This document shows, piece after piece, positions 10,754 to 23,780 of a stretch of DNA of 64,000 nt. This stretch comes from Sipunculus nudus (lineage: Eukaryota > Annelida > Sipuncula > Golfingiida > Sipunculidae). The stretch's first letter is position 1, and each line of letters opens with the position of its first letter. The notes beneath the pieces were generated by a model. It saw only the letters and a list, made by a program, of their open reading frames with translations, had not been told where the DNA came from and did no database searches. The stretch spans positions 74,694,426-74,758,425 of the forward strand of contig CM049309.1 of the NCBI GenBank assembly GCA_026874595.1, in the 5' to 3' direction. Made by a program: the position numbers and the translations under genes.

Positions 10754-13394
10754 AGCTCAGCTGACTATAAGTCATCTGAGCTATAGTCGTGGTCCATTGT
10801 CCGTCGTCCGTCCGTCTGTCCGTCCGTCCGTCCGTCCGTCCGTCCATCCGTCCGTCCGTCCGTCCGTAGATGTGGCACGTTTTGAAACCGTAAGACCTAG
10901 GAATCCAAAATTCAGCATAATGTTAGATGTCCCCAAGATCTCCTACCAAGCCAAAAACTGGGTCTTTGCGACTTCATTCCTTTGAGAAATTAAGAAAAAA
11001 CCTCAATTTTTTATTAAAAACCTATTTTCACACTTTAGGACTGCCTAATATCAAAACCACTCATCTGTTTTTCCTCATATTTCCTATAAATAATCCTCTA
11101 TATAATTCCTATGTACATGCCAGAAATTAGGTCTGTATTATTTAATTTAAAAAAGTTATGGGCCCAAACATAATGCATTTTTTAAATAATCAGGAAAGAA
11201 ATTTTATCACTTAACACAAAACTTGTTAAAGCTAAGCACTTTTTTTCCAGTAATATTACTTTTATTAATCAAAATTAAATTGTATACCCAAAATTAGATC
11301 AAAATCTTTTAAATTTTTAAAAATATTAGCAAAAATAAAAAATTGGTACCTTAAATTTTGCCCAACTTTGACCATGGCACGTTTTTTTGCTGTAACTGCT
11401 GTGGATTTAATTTTCACAGCATGTTTTTGTTAGCATTTCAACTGTTAACACCAAAAATTTGAAACCAGTTGATCAAAAACTGTAGATTTTATTCAAGTTT
11501 TCAAGCACCATGTCACATATTGCTAGTGTTATGCAGTTTGCTAGAGCTCAGCTCCCGAGCTTCAGCTTTAAGTTCCTTAAATTTGGCATACAGTTAGATT
11601 TCTCCAAAATCCCCTACCATGCCAAGAATTTGGTCACTAGGACTTAATTCCTTCGAGATATCAATGAAAAACTTAATTTTTCCATTAAAAACCCAATGTT
11701 ACACTTTAAGACTGCCTAATATCAAAACCACTGATCTGACTTTGATCATATATAATATACATATTTTTCTATACATTCACTATGCACATGCCTAAATTGA
11801 TGTCAGTATTGTGTATTTTTTTTAAGTTATGGGCCCAAACATAATGCACTTTGTAAAAAATCAAGAAATATATTTACTCCCTTAACAAGGGCATTGCTGA
11901 AGCTAGAGATCTTTTTTGTCAGGGATGTAACATTATTTAATCAAGATTCAATTGAATACCCAAAATTATTTCTGAATTTTTCAAATTTTATAAGTTATTA
12001 GTATAAATATAAAATTAGTACCTTAAATTTTGCCCAACTGTGACCATGGCACGTTTGTTTTCCGTGAGCACTGTTGATATAATTTTCATATCATGCACAC
12101 ATAAGGATTTCAGCTTTTTAGTTTAGAAAGCTGAAAGAAATTTGCCAAATATTGTAGCTTTTATTAATGTTTTTTATGAGACCCTGTCAGACTTTGGCTC
12201 TCTCCAGCCCCTCTTGATTCACCTGTATGTTGACCTTGTTGACCTTTCATCAAATTATGCACGCTTGAGGGGAGAATCCAGGCAGCTGATGGCCAGCCAC
12301 AGTTGATCCAGGTGTTCAACCCAACTCATCTAGTAGTTTTAACCAACAACATAACAATAAACAATAAATTAATAAATTTTTATTGGTTTTTAATAACAAA
12401 TTAAAGAAAAATAGAAAAGGAATTTGTTAGTTTATAATAACAGGAAATTAACTTGCAGTTACTGATGATATAAGAATCTTGTATCGATGGGTAGAATGTC
12501 ACATATTCCAAATAACACCATGCAGTCACCTATGGCATTTTTCAGTTCATTTTTAATGATAAAGAAGTAAATCATATTATTCATTACTAATCATTAAGGA
12601 TTATATGAAGGAAATTAATGATAGACAAAGATGCAGTTGATAATATTAATCTAGATTCCTACTGTGTCTAGTGTGTACATTGATGTGAAATTAGTCCAAA
12701 ATGAATTTTTTACAGTTATTTTTTAATATAAATAAAAGCCATAAAACAAGGTACTTATGATCATTATTTAAATGTGTGAATTTTGTATATTCTGGATTCT
12801 CAACATCATTTTTTGGTGAAAACTGCATAAATACCAGACATGGTGCGAATACTTTGTAATTGTATTTAAATACGAATATGATTATGTACTCCATTATAAA
12901 ATTTCTTGCATAAAGAATGGGAATTCAGGTAAAAATGAAAGTATATGAATACTTGTGCAAATACTTTCAAAATGTATTCATGAATGCATTCATGAATATA
13001 TTCTTTAATATTATTTTAATAATCATATCAATTATATTTCAATTTAAAAAATCATATGATTCTCTTATTATTTTTAATAAAAATTATATTTGGGACAATA
13101 TTTGTAATTTTTTTAATAAATAGTTAAACTCTTATATTATATGTTCTGCTTATAAGTTATATGGCCAAGTCAAAATCTGTGTGACAGTAGTACTCCATTT
13201 GTTAATAAAATAAATGAAATCAATCCTCTTCCCTGTCTCCAAAGGTACTATCAAATCATACATAAGCTGAACAACAACAACTCATAATACAGCTTATATT
13301 TATTACCACACAAAACCAGCATGTGCCTCATTTCTAAATAATATTTTTTTATCATATATAACAGCTGAGCGTCGTGACCCATAGGTCCCTTGTT
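10754..13394 (+). mobile_element. H1 element copy 1 (Helentron/HINE-like)
   Basis: 5' end: AGCTCAGCTGAC, loop tataa, then the inverse arm GTCATCTGAGCT (10754-10782), then a (GTCC)n run. Two diverged tandem halves of about 650 bp follow (10905-11540 and 11575-12190), then a non-repeated stretch and an AT-rich 535-bp 3' segment. 3' end: CAGCTGAGC (13362-13370), inverse of the 5' sequence, then GACCCATAGGTC hairpin and CCTTGTT. No protein is encoded. It interrupts a minus-strand H4 repeat unit exactly. Confidence 0.8.
10798..10867. repeat. (GTCC)n microsatellite near the H1 5' end
   Basis: About seventeen tetranucleotides with a few substitutions; the shorter homologous run is seen at 23826-23846 and 56757-56780 in the other copies. 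Confidence 0.95.
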
Positions 13395-13987
13395 GTTTAT
13401 GTTATAAAGCTATCCAAGGGCTACATTTGTGTAAAATTTTTTTCCTGATTGGTCAAACTGTTCCCAAGATATGAGCTTGGATGTCTGCAGCATGAATGTG
13501 AATGTAGGTGGCGCCACCTGTCATAAAATCAAGAAAGCTATCTATGATGTATACGCATGCCGAATTTCAGGTGAATTAGACAAACCACTACAGAGGTATG
13601 AGTGATTTTAACCCAAGGCAGATGAACAGATGGATACTGTGCAAAAATGGCTGCAGGTGGTGTCACCATTTTTTGTGTATGTTATAAAGCTATCCAAGGG
13701 CTACATTTGTGTAAAATACTTTTCCTGATCGGTCAAACGGTTCCCGAGATATGTGGGTTTATGTGTGGAAACAGACGCACAAACGGATGCTGGGCAGAGA
13801 GGAAAGGTCAGAGGTCAAGACCAATTGGTTAGGCACCAGTTCACATGTGACCCGATAATTTGTGTAAGTTTCGGAAAAATCCGCCCAGTAGTTTAAGAAG
13901 AGTTCTCTGGAAATGAACGCCGCAGCGGCAGCGGCGGAACCCGGTCAAAAACATAGTATCTGCAAAACTTCGTTTTGGCGGATACAA
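13395..13987 (-). mobile_element. minus-strand H4 fragment, right part with 5' end
   Basis: Continues the unit broken at 10753 (tttatgttataaagctatcc), has one more intact unit junction near 13670, and ends GGCGGATACAA (13977-13987), the inverse of the H4 5' end at 5436. Confidence 0.85.
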
Positions 13988-14121
13988 TTACCAATGAACG
14001 TGTTTGCCTTTTACACTTAACTACATATATTTATGAGGGTTTGGAAAAATGCTAACAATTACCAGTATAAACATAATGTTAGGTAAAATAGCAAATATAA
14101 AACAACTTTTACTCTACCAAT

Positions 14122-14238
14122 ACCAGTGAAAGATAGTATAAAATAAACCACAATTGTCACTCAAATCTTAATGAAGTAAATAGCAGTGAAAGATAGTATA
14201 AAAAAACCATAATTGTCACTCAAATCTTAATGAAGTAT
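14122..14238. repeat. 60-bp tandem duplication
   Basis: cagtgaaagatagtataaaa recurs at 14123 and 14183 followed by the same cttaatgaagta block. Confidence 0.9.
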
Positions 14239-15691
14239 CAGATAATAGATATGACCAGTCATTACCATAATATTCAAAGACAGTAGAAAGTGTTATGGGA
14301 AACTTTGCAGTTCAGATTTTTTCCCATTGAAAGTGTGACAGACTACAGTGCCAAGAATTGTATGTAATCAGTGTATTGCATTGCAATGTTTGATTGTATT
14401 AGCAGATGTACACCAAAACATGTGACTTGATTGTTGCTGCAATTATGTCCCTTAAAATAGCTAACAGCATCTGGGATAAAGCATGTGTGACCTGATATGC
14501 AAATGTTTATATATCACGTTACCCAGGAAGCGAGGGGCTGGCATCAGCAGTCGCTATGCATACTTCTGTGTCTGAGAAACACTCCCGGTGAAACCACATT
14601 CAAAAACAAGCCATACCTACTCACAACTATATTTATGACACACAGATGCTATAACATATATGTAATATACCACAAACATGGACCACAGGGGTGACAAGTT
14701 CACTCCCAGCTGTGTTGTATGTTTCTTATGTTGCAGTTGGTTGCATGCAGTATAAACATTATCACCCCGTCACGTGCATGTTGCCTGGGCTGGTTTTCCA
14801 GGGAAAATATGTTCACATTATTGGAATATGATTGTCAATTGATATCACAGATAAAAGTTAATTATTTGCTGGATTTATTGTTTGTGCACAAATAATTAAC
14901 TTTGCAGTTTGTAAACTCGTTACATGTGTCAGCATTGTAAGTGCAGTTTAAATATTATGTGTAGCTAACTATCAGAAGAAATGTTGAATCATTATTAATC
15001 TGAAGTTCTTTTTAAATTTTACCATTTCAGGGTAAATGATACTGTTCTCAGTTTCTGTCAAGTAGAAATTCCAAATAAATCATTGGCAGAAGAAATGTAT
15101 AAAAAACTAAAAAAACTGTTTTTGATGTTCATCATTTAATTTGAACTGTGTGTATTTTGAATATATAATATATAGCCTGAAATAGGAAGCCACTGGTCAT
15201 TTACATGATTTCAGTCAGAAGCAATTAAAACAGTAAAGCTGGTAATTTCTGTATTTTCTCAATATAAAAATTCTGTTAAGACTTTACTGTCTGTATTTTT
15301 GTTAAATATAAATTGACTTGATTGTTCTGTGCGAGACATATCTGGTGTATTACTTTTCAGGGTATATCTTTGTCAAAATAGTGTCTTGACCTATAATTTA
15401 GATTTGTGCATTTTATTTGGTTAAAAAGCTAACTTATATTTAACTCTGGCCAATACAAATTAGACATACTAGGATTTGGGGAAGGGAAGGGTCTACTGCT
15501 ACACCAAGTGGCTAATGCACTTATAAGAGGTCTACAGCTCCTGGAATGGGGGTTTAACCTTAAAATGTTTGGAACAAAACTTCAAAAATAATTTCTCACA
15601 ATAAGGAGGTTTGTTTAAACCCTTTAAACTATTGGATCGACCCCTGCATATACTTATAATTAAGAGACATCATCTTGAGAAACATGGGTGA

Positions 15692-15693
<2 letters not shown>

Positions 15694-15743
<50 letters not shown>

Positions 15744-15745
15744 AA
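15694..15745. repeat. (AT)n microsatellite
   Basis: AT run with one or two interruptions. Confidence 0.95.
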
Positions 15746-16639
15746 AATATGTGTATGGTTCCTCTCTAACATCCCAAGATGAAAAAAAATATTACATGCT
15801 GAAATGTGCAGTGCTGATCATTTTCTATTTACCTGGGTACATATGCCAAGAATCCTGACTTAAATTCAAATCTGCCTTTAAATTGTGCCACCCAGCAGTA
15901 TCAGGAGGGATTACGTATATATCTCTGCATTAGAAAATGTTCATGCTAGAGGCTGTGAGTAATCAGCCATCATTACTCAAGAAGTATCAAGTGAGTTTTG
16001 TATTCTGAAAAGGCAGGGTAAAAGCAGATCAGTTGATTGAGGTCACTTATAGGGTAACTATGCTCTACCTGATGTAATAGTTACTGTCAGGGGTTTAGCC
16101 ATAAAACTTGAAGATAATGAAGGCATTAACTTAGTTTAGGATTACGGCCCCTGAGCTCATACAGTCCTGGCTAACACATCCAAAAGAAGCTTATCTGTGC
16201 TTTAATATTATATCAACTGGAGGAGCAACTGGTTTATTACCAGCTTTAGTGAACAGTATAAAAGGCCAACAGGCATAGGATTGGACATGGTTGTTTTGGC
16301 ATCAAAATAATAAGTTGAATGGTCCTGCATTCAAAGTTTCAAACTCAGTAATACTGACTGATTGAAATTCTAATCTTGTGTAGCTCCTGTAGATAAAAAA
16401 CTGCATGGTATAGTTTCTTGAACATCCATAATCCTTTGTACACTAAGATCTGAAATTCAGAGGGGAAAACAAGGTGTTCAAACCACAAGCTATATCCTCC
16501 ATCCTATAATTAAAAAAGTCACACACATTAAATGCATGATTCATTCTAATATTAAATATTATGAACTTTCAGTATGAAGTGCCATGGTTTAAAAAAATTA
16601 AAAGCCAAACCTTATATGGTGTTATATATATTTATATGT

Positions 16640-16900
16640 CAAGGGCCAGATTAGAATCTGGTCCAATTTAAAACCAGGCAACCCCAGATTAAAATTTTGA
16701 TCTGGACTGCCCAGATCAAAATTTTAATCATGGCCAGACCAGTTTTAAAATGGGCCAGCCCGGATTAAAATTTTGATCTAGGCCGGTCCAGCTTACAATC
16801 CAGTGGTTAAGACTTCAGAATTGAAATCTGGTCTGGACTGATTTTAAACTGGGCCAGCCTAGGTTAGAATTTTGAACTGGGCCAGCCCAGATTTTGTGTT
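16640..16900. repeat. cluster of short palindromic repeats
   Basis: Repeated phrases gggccagcc, cagattaaaattttgatctg (near-palindromic) and ctggtc recur about 8 times at irregular 30-60-bp spacing. Confidence 0.75.
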
Positions 16901-18780
16901 TGTGAGGAAGATAGACTGCGACCAAGAATGTGACCTGTCGTATCTTTCATGAAAGGTCACTTATAAAAGGTCATTGTAGCCAAATACCCATGGTTGGTGG
17001 TTAATGGTTTGCTGAAAATATTCATCTCTTATGCTTCTTTTTTCCTGGTCTGCATCCTTATCCAGAAATACATGTGCCACCATCTGTATATACTAGAAAT
17101 TAACAAGATTTAAGGTTAGGACAATTACCATTATTAGTGACACTGTCCATCTGTCAAGCTGCTATATCTTAAAGACGCCCAATCACCTATAAAGCACGTT
17201 GAATTAATATGAAAAATAGATTCTTCCCTTTAAAATAAATTTGTACCTGCCTAAATATTCCCCTGAAACCGTTTGCTTACTCTTGTAAACGAGTGTTAAA
17301 AACAGTGGACCAGGCGCAATCAAAGGTATCAGCATAAACACAGCGCATGCAACTCCCGGCCACAACACGTCAATCAGGAGAAACCCTTACTTACTTAACC
17401 CAAAAAATGTAATACATTTTCCCACTGGCTGAAACACAACCTGTCAAGGCTTACAAACAGACCTCTGGTCATGCAGCCTTGTTATGATAAACAGACACAC
17501 ATGGACTGTGTTGGGAAACTTTTGTCTAAAGCAAAGCTGAACTGATACTGTGAAAGAATAGGTATAATATTTCTCCTGATTATGTCCCTATAAAGCAAGT
17601 ATCATATTAAGGTCAGACTCCATATATCAGTTTTGAAATATGATTACAAAGCAGGCTTTAGACTTTAAACTTTCAGTACCAAATTCAATTTTTTAATAAT
17701 CTTTTTTAATTCAATTAAAAAAGAATTGATGTTTAATGTATTATTGGTGAATGAAATGTACACATATATGGTGGTTTTTTTTTTTTTTTTTTGGCTGTGG
17801 CATAATGCAATATTGTTAACTTTGCCATTACTTGATTTCTATATGAAAGTTAGCTAATATTTTGGACTATATTTTACTTATATGCCCATGATTAAGTCAC
17901 TGGCAGACAATGAAACAAAAATAAAATAAACTTTAGAAAGTATACATCAGACACTTTTGTGGGAAATACTTTGAATTAAAATAAAAATGCCACTGTCAGT
18001 TAACCTTTTAGCAGGGTACACACTATGATTAAAAGTGATACTTGAGTGCAGGTAATACTTTAATACAGAGTACTCTAGTCCACAGTTTGGTCTTAAATAC
18101 TTGTGTGTATTTTCATGCATATCTTAATATTATGTACTGTAAACTGATCGGCAGTCTAGATGTAGTCTTGACCATAGGGCTTAAAACCTGTGCTGGTCAA
18201 TGTAAGAGGGGCGATACTTCTTTTAAAATACTTCTTAGAAACCAATTACATATTAAATAACAGAGCATCACCAGTTCAAATTTATACATTCTTTGGATTG
18301 ACAAAGCAAAACAGATGTCTATTTATATTTTACAGTGTTGCCATGGCAATGAGTTATGGAGTCTGAGTCGATGTAATACCTATCGAGAACTCAAACCCAA
18401 AATGTTGTACCTGTTTTCAGCCTTATATATGGCTCACACACATGCACACATATACATATGCAACTGAGGTTGGTGAAAACTGATGTCTGCCTCAGTTTTA
18501 CAAACCCTGCAGACATGCACACACAGACACACAGCAGAAACACTCCCACTCACATGTAGTGTAAAACCATTGTATGAAACAAAGGACATCACGATAGTCG
18601 TTAATAACCTGAGAAGATGAACAACTGTTCATCATATGAAGCCACGTGCTGTTTTAGAGGGCCAAAAAATAGATCAAGTGGCCAGGGTTCAGAGTTTACA
18701 CAAGGCAGGTTTTTATAAATGTTCACCAGTCTGGTTTCCAGTGATTGTGAATAATATGGCAATTTCCTAATATTTTTTTA

Positions 18781-21575
18781 GCGAACCTGTGAGCTTATGC
18801 GATGGTGTGGCGTCGTCCGGTGTCCGGCGTCCGTCGTCTGTATGTTAACCCATACTATCTTGAAAACGGCAAGAGTTAGCATCACGAAATTTTATGCAAA
18901 AAATTAGTCATCTGAAAAACTCTATCGGATTTTGCTTATTTTTTGGCTAACTGCATTTTCTTAGATTTTATAGGGAAAAAGCTAAAAAAGCTTTAAAAAT
19001 ATTCTTCTCCGAAATTGTTCTGCCAAATTGTCCAATATTTCACAGAAATGATCCCTGGAACAATCTCTCTCAAGTTTGTTCGAATGGTTTAAGTTCGGTG
19101 ATTTTTGGCTGAGTTACAGCTAGTTTAACTTAGTCATCTGTCCAAAAAAGCATACTAAAATTACAATCTTAGAAACGGCTGGAGCTATCATCACCAAATT
19201 TTATGCCAATGTTGGTCACATGAGTCATATCTTAAATTGAGGTATTGGTGGCGCCACCTGCATTGGCCTTTTTTGTACAGGGGTCATCAGTGCCCGTATC
19301 ATACTGACAGCTACAAATAACTTCTTCTATGAAACGATATGGCCAAATTGTTTAATATCGCACAGAAATGATCCTAGGGTAGTGCTTTCTGAAGTTTGTT
19401 CAAATGGTCTCAGTTCAGTGACTTTTGGCTAAGTTATGGGAAGCTGAATTTAGTCATATACCATAACAGCCCATTTTAGCTAAGTGGCTACAAAAATCTT
19501 CTTCTCAAAAACCACTGAGCCAAAGTTTTAAATCTGACACAATAATTATCCTTAGATGTTGATAATTCAAGTTTGTTCAAATGGTTTTGGTTCAGTGATT
19601 TTTGGCTGAGTTATGGGTAGCTAAACTTAGCCATTTTGCTGTATTTTCCCATATGAGTTATAAACCTGCAAAACATTTTTAGACTGACGCCACTGAGGTC
19701 AATTTGTTTAATATTTTACAAGAATAGTCCCCTGAATAATTCTTATAATGATTATCTTTTATGGTTCCAAAGAATGAATTATGGCTGATTTACAAAGATT
19801 GAATTAAGTCATTTTACCATATATGGTAGCTGTGTAAAGTAGATTCATCTAGCCTAGCACCAGTTTATCAGCATCCCTTACATCATGCCTCTCGATGTTC
19901 AGATTTCAGGTTATCTATGGTTAATATTGACAAGAATGTTTTTTAAAAGCTTTTAACAAATGTAGATTTATGATTTTAGATATACTTCATACCAGGCAAT
20001 GTTAACAATCACAGGTATACAGCTCTCTGTGGGTATATAAAGACGGCTATACATAGATTATAAATAATTGGTATCCATACTCAACTTAATTCAAGATTTT
20101 GCCATCAGTGAGATGTATCTATAATATAATTTTGCATTCAATATGCATCTGTAGTAATTTTTAGTGAGCCTGTGAGCTAATTTGATGTTGTGGCAGCGTC
20201 CATAGTCCATCTTCTGTAAGTTAACCCATACTATTCGAAAACGACTGGAGCTAGCATGATGAAATGTAATGTAAAAAATAGCCATCTGAAAAACTCTGCA
20301 TTTTCTTAGATTTTAATTAGAAAAAAAATTTTAAAACCTTTAAAAATCTTCTCCGACGAAACGGTCAAGCCAAATTGTTCAGTATTTCACAGAAATAATC
20401 TTTTATATCATATCTTACAAGTTTGTTCGATTGGTTCAAGTATGATATAAAAGATTAAAAAGTATTTTAGCCAAAGTCTTTCAGTATGTGTAAACAGATT
20501 CACCAACAGGCCAAGATTGTGTCTGTAATTTTAAATAGGTTGAGAAACTGCCAACTGTTTCAGATTTGGCAACAGATCAAGAGTTCATTCAGTGCAGCCA
20601 GATATAGGTCAAGAGTTCAATCAGTGCAGCCAAGCACAAGGCATGTGATCACCTCATGGGTGACATGTGAACACCTCATGGGCACCATGTGATAACCTCA
20701 TAGGTAGCATGTGATCAACTCATGGGTATCATGTGATCACCTCATGTGTGTCATGCCCCTCAGGGCTGCATGTGGAGCCAATCTGAGAGCTTATGCAATG
20801 GTGTGGCTACTATTTCAGATTAGGCAACAGGTCAAGAGTTCACTCATTGCAGCCGGGTATAGGTCAGGAGTTCACTCTGTGCAGTAGCTGCATTCTATTA
20901 ATAGCAGTGGTAGACTGCCCACTGCATCAGATTTAGCACCAAAGTTCAGTCTGGATCTATTTATAGCTTTGGCAGACTGCCAACTGTGTCAGATTATGCA
21001 ACAGGTCAAGAGTTCACTCAGTGCAGCCAGGTACAGGTCAAAAGTTTACTCAGTCTAGCCAGGTGCAGGTCATGAGTTCACTCAGTGCAGTAGCCTGAGC
21101 AAGCAATTTGTCACAGTTCACTCGGGGCAACTGCCTTTCCTACCTAAGCCTGGTCAGCCCCATGCATCAGACTAAAAGTAAGTTTGATGTATTGGCCTAA
21201 TATAACGACCTGTCTATGTGTTTTTTATGGCTTTCTCGCTCACAAGACAGGTGTCTCCACCTACAATGACTTTTTCACAGTTTGTGTCCCTGCTTTTTCT
21301 CAGGAGGGGTTTGATATATCACTCTGAAATTGGGCATATGTATATATCTCTGATAGCTTTGTTGTATACAAGACTGGTGGTGCCAGCTACAGTCATTTTT
21401 GTGTTGTGTGCACCCATGCCAGAATTTCAGCAGTGATCTTGTGTAATTGTTTCATATTCAAAATAGTTAGTACTTGCATTGTTCATATACATGAAAAGTA
21501 ATGGTCCAGCATTGAAGCATTATACCTGGTATATTTCCCAATGCACAGGTTCGCATTAGGCCTGTAGGCCTTGTT
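18781..21575 (+). mobile_element. H2 element copy 1 (Helentron/HINE-like), possibly compound
   Basis: Starts GCGAACCTGTG after a T run and ends with its exact inverse CACAGGTTCGC (21544-21554), then palindrome AGGCCTGTAGGCCT (21558-21571) and TTGTT. The body contains several diverged repeats of about 300-350 bp with ggtggcgccacctg at 19249, a second start-like sequence at 20164, a 22-bp array at 20642, and an H4-like 280-bp unit relic at 21235-21420. No gene seen. Confidence 0.72.
20642..20751. repeat. 22-bp tandem array, 5 units
   Basis: catgtgatcacctcatgggt(ga) repeats at 20642, 20664, 20686, 20708 and 20730, with catg again at 20752; small substitutions between units. Confidence 0.92.
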
Positions 21576-23780
21576 TATATACTCATCTAAGATGGGTTGT
21601 ATCCTTCAATGGCAGCATCTGTTCCTTCATTCATCTTAGGGTCCATCATAACAACAGTCCGTCCAATAGCCTTTACTTTTACCACAATTTCTAACCAGGG
21701 ATTTGTTGGGTTTTCATGAAACTCACTATAATATTCACAATTAACGAATCTCACCTTAGTTCAATTCCCATCCAAATCATTGCATGTTTACTGAAGTCCG
21801 AGGTCACCAGATTTCAGTGTGGCCATGACTTACTAGGAATTTGGTGGAGTTTCTTGAAAATGGTTAAATTTTAACCAATAAAGTATCTTGCCCAAGTTTA
21901 AATCTAGGCAGAATCCTCATTATTCTAATGAGGTCAGAGGTCACCAGACTTCTAATAATATGATACAGAGAATAAAATATGACCTGGACCATATTGGTTT
22001 ACATATGAAAGTGGAAAGCTAACTGAAATTTTTGTGTGATATGTGTATATGTTTGTGTGTTTATGCATAACAGACTAATTGATACAGCATTTACTCTTGC
22101 TGTATAAAGCATATTTGTGGCTTGCCTGGCAAATATTTTTTTATTAGCATGTATAAAATAATGCCAGGTCTTTTTTGATAGAAACAAATCATGGAGCCAT
22201 ATTTTTTTAAAAAATACAAAAAATGCAAGACATGGCTATATTCCACAATACAGAAAGTGAGAGTTGTGGATGTGAGAACAGGAAATTTCATGTCCTAACT
22301 GTAGGGTCTGCTACATTGTGAATATGGGCATACATGGGGGGTTGTGTTTGTGTCTGTGTGTGATACCAGATATATATTTGATTATAAATAATGCAATATC
22401 CAGTAGACCACAACAAGCACCGGCTGCACTTTATTACTTTAATTAAATTTATTATAAAACTCTGTGTTAAATGTGACTGAGTCCCTGTATATCTTAGTTC
22501 TATGTGCTTTAACAGGAAAGTGCAGTTAACATTATGACCTTCTTGGATAGCACTGACAGGAGGAACAGTAAAGAAAACATATGACTAATGTATGAGGTTA
22601 CTTAAAACCTTGTGGTGGTTGTCATACATTGCTTGGCATCCTGGCCAAAAGCCAAGCCAACATGAAGCATGTGTGCCATACACTGATTGAAGCATATCCA
22701 GAGAGCCATCTTGTGCCACTTTAATGAACTGTCAGGCATGTTAGACCTCTGTTGGTTTACGTTAAAAAATGATCAGTTGTTATCCTTCAGTTGTCTTAAG
22801 TCTGTTGACTTGTTTTAAGTCATTTGTTAATGGATCACATACCCATTTAAGATGCAAGTTTTGCCAAAATGTGGATATTGAAGTATTTGTGTTAGGCCTC
22901 TGTGTTAACTTAACATTTAAGTGATAGACAGTATTACAGTATTCACTCATTAGGTTCAATATTTGTTGATTTAGAGTGGCATAATTTGACTTGGGTTAAC
23001 TCTTTATAATTTTAAACTTACAGCTCTTAATGCTGAAAGCTGCAGTTAGTTGATCATTTTTAGCTCTTCAAAGGCCGACCTGTGGACCTGCCAGTTTTGA
23101 AGAAAACAAAATTGATTAAAAATATTTTTAAAAATAAATAAATAAATAATAAATAATAAGAAAATTAAATGTATTAAATGTAATAGCACTTTATTTATAT
23201 GAGAAATTAGCAAAATTATGCTGTGACAGTATGACTGACATTGACTGTACAGTACAACCTGTTTTATATATCTTTTAGAATATTACATATTTTGAAATTT
23301 TCTTAATTCTGTGGCTTTTTTAAACAATCAAAATAGATTTAACATTTAACCATCAGAGAGAAATGCTGAGGTAGGACGAAAGTAACTGTACAATAAGAAT
23401 AATGTGATGTTATTATTTTAAAGCTTTCTGGATTTCTGGCTTTTACATGCGTGAGGCTCAGAATAGCCTGAAAAAATCAAAACCTGTAGTAAAGGTATCA
23501 GAGCTAGTTAGTAAATATAGCTGTACTTATTCTTGCATTAGGTCAGGAGACGTCTGTGTGAATTTGCTGAAGGACGGGTTTTACATTTTCAGATAGATGG
23601 CACTATGATAGTCTGTTCATGAAATAATATACAGTTCCACAAGATTTATAGCAAAACATGATAAATGACCCACCCATCTCTCCTTAGGACACACCTGACA
23701 CCAAAACCAGGCTTTGCCATGGAGTAGTTCTGTGGCAATGGTTGAGTGATACCATAGTCAAAGATATCTGCAGATTTTTT
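21576..23780. other. anonymous AT-rich sequence
   Basis: No gene or repeat structure recognised beyond short A/T runs near 23140. Confidence 0.5.

Larger units (their letters stand above)
13988..18780. other. anonymous sequence with small repeats
   Basis: Holds the repeats at 14122, 15694 and 16640 and a poly-T near 17775. No exon of SZT2 or other gene recognised. Confidence 0.5.
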
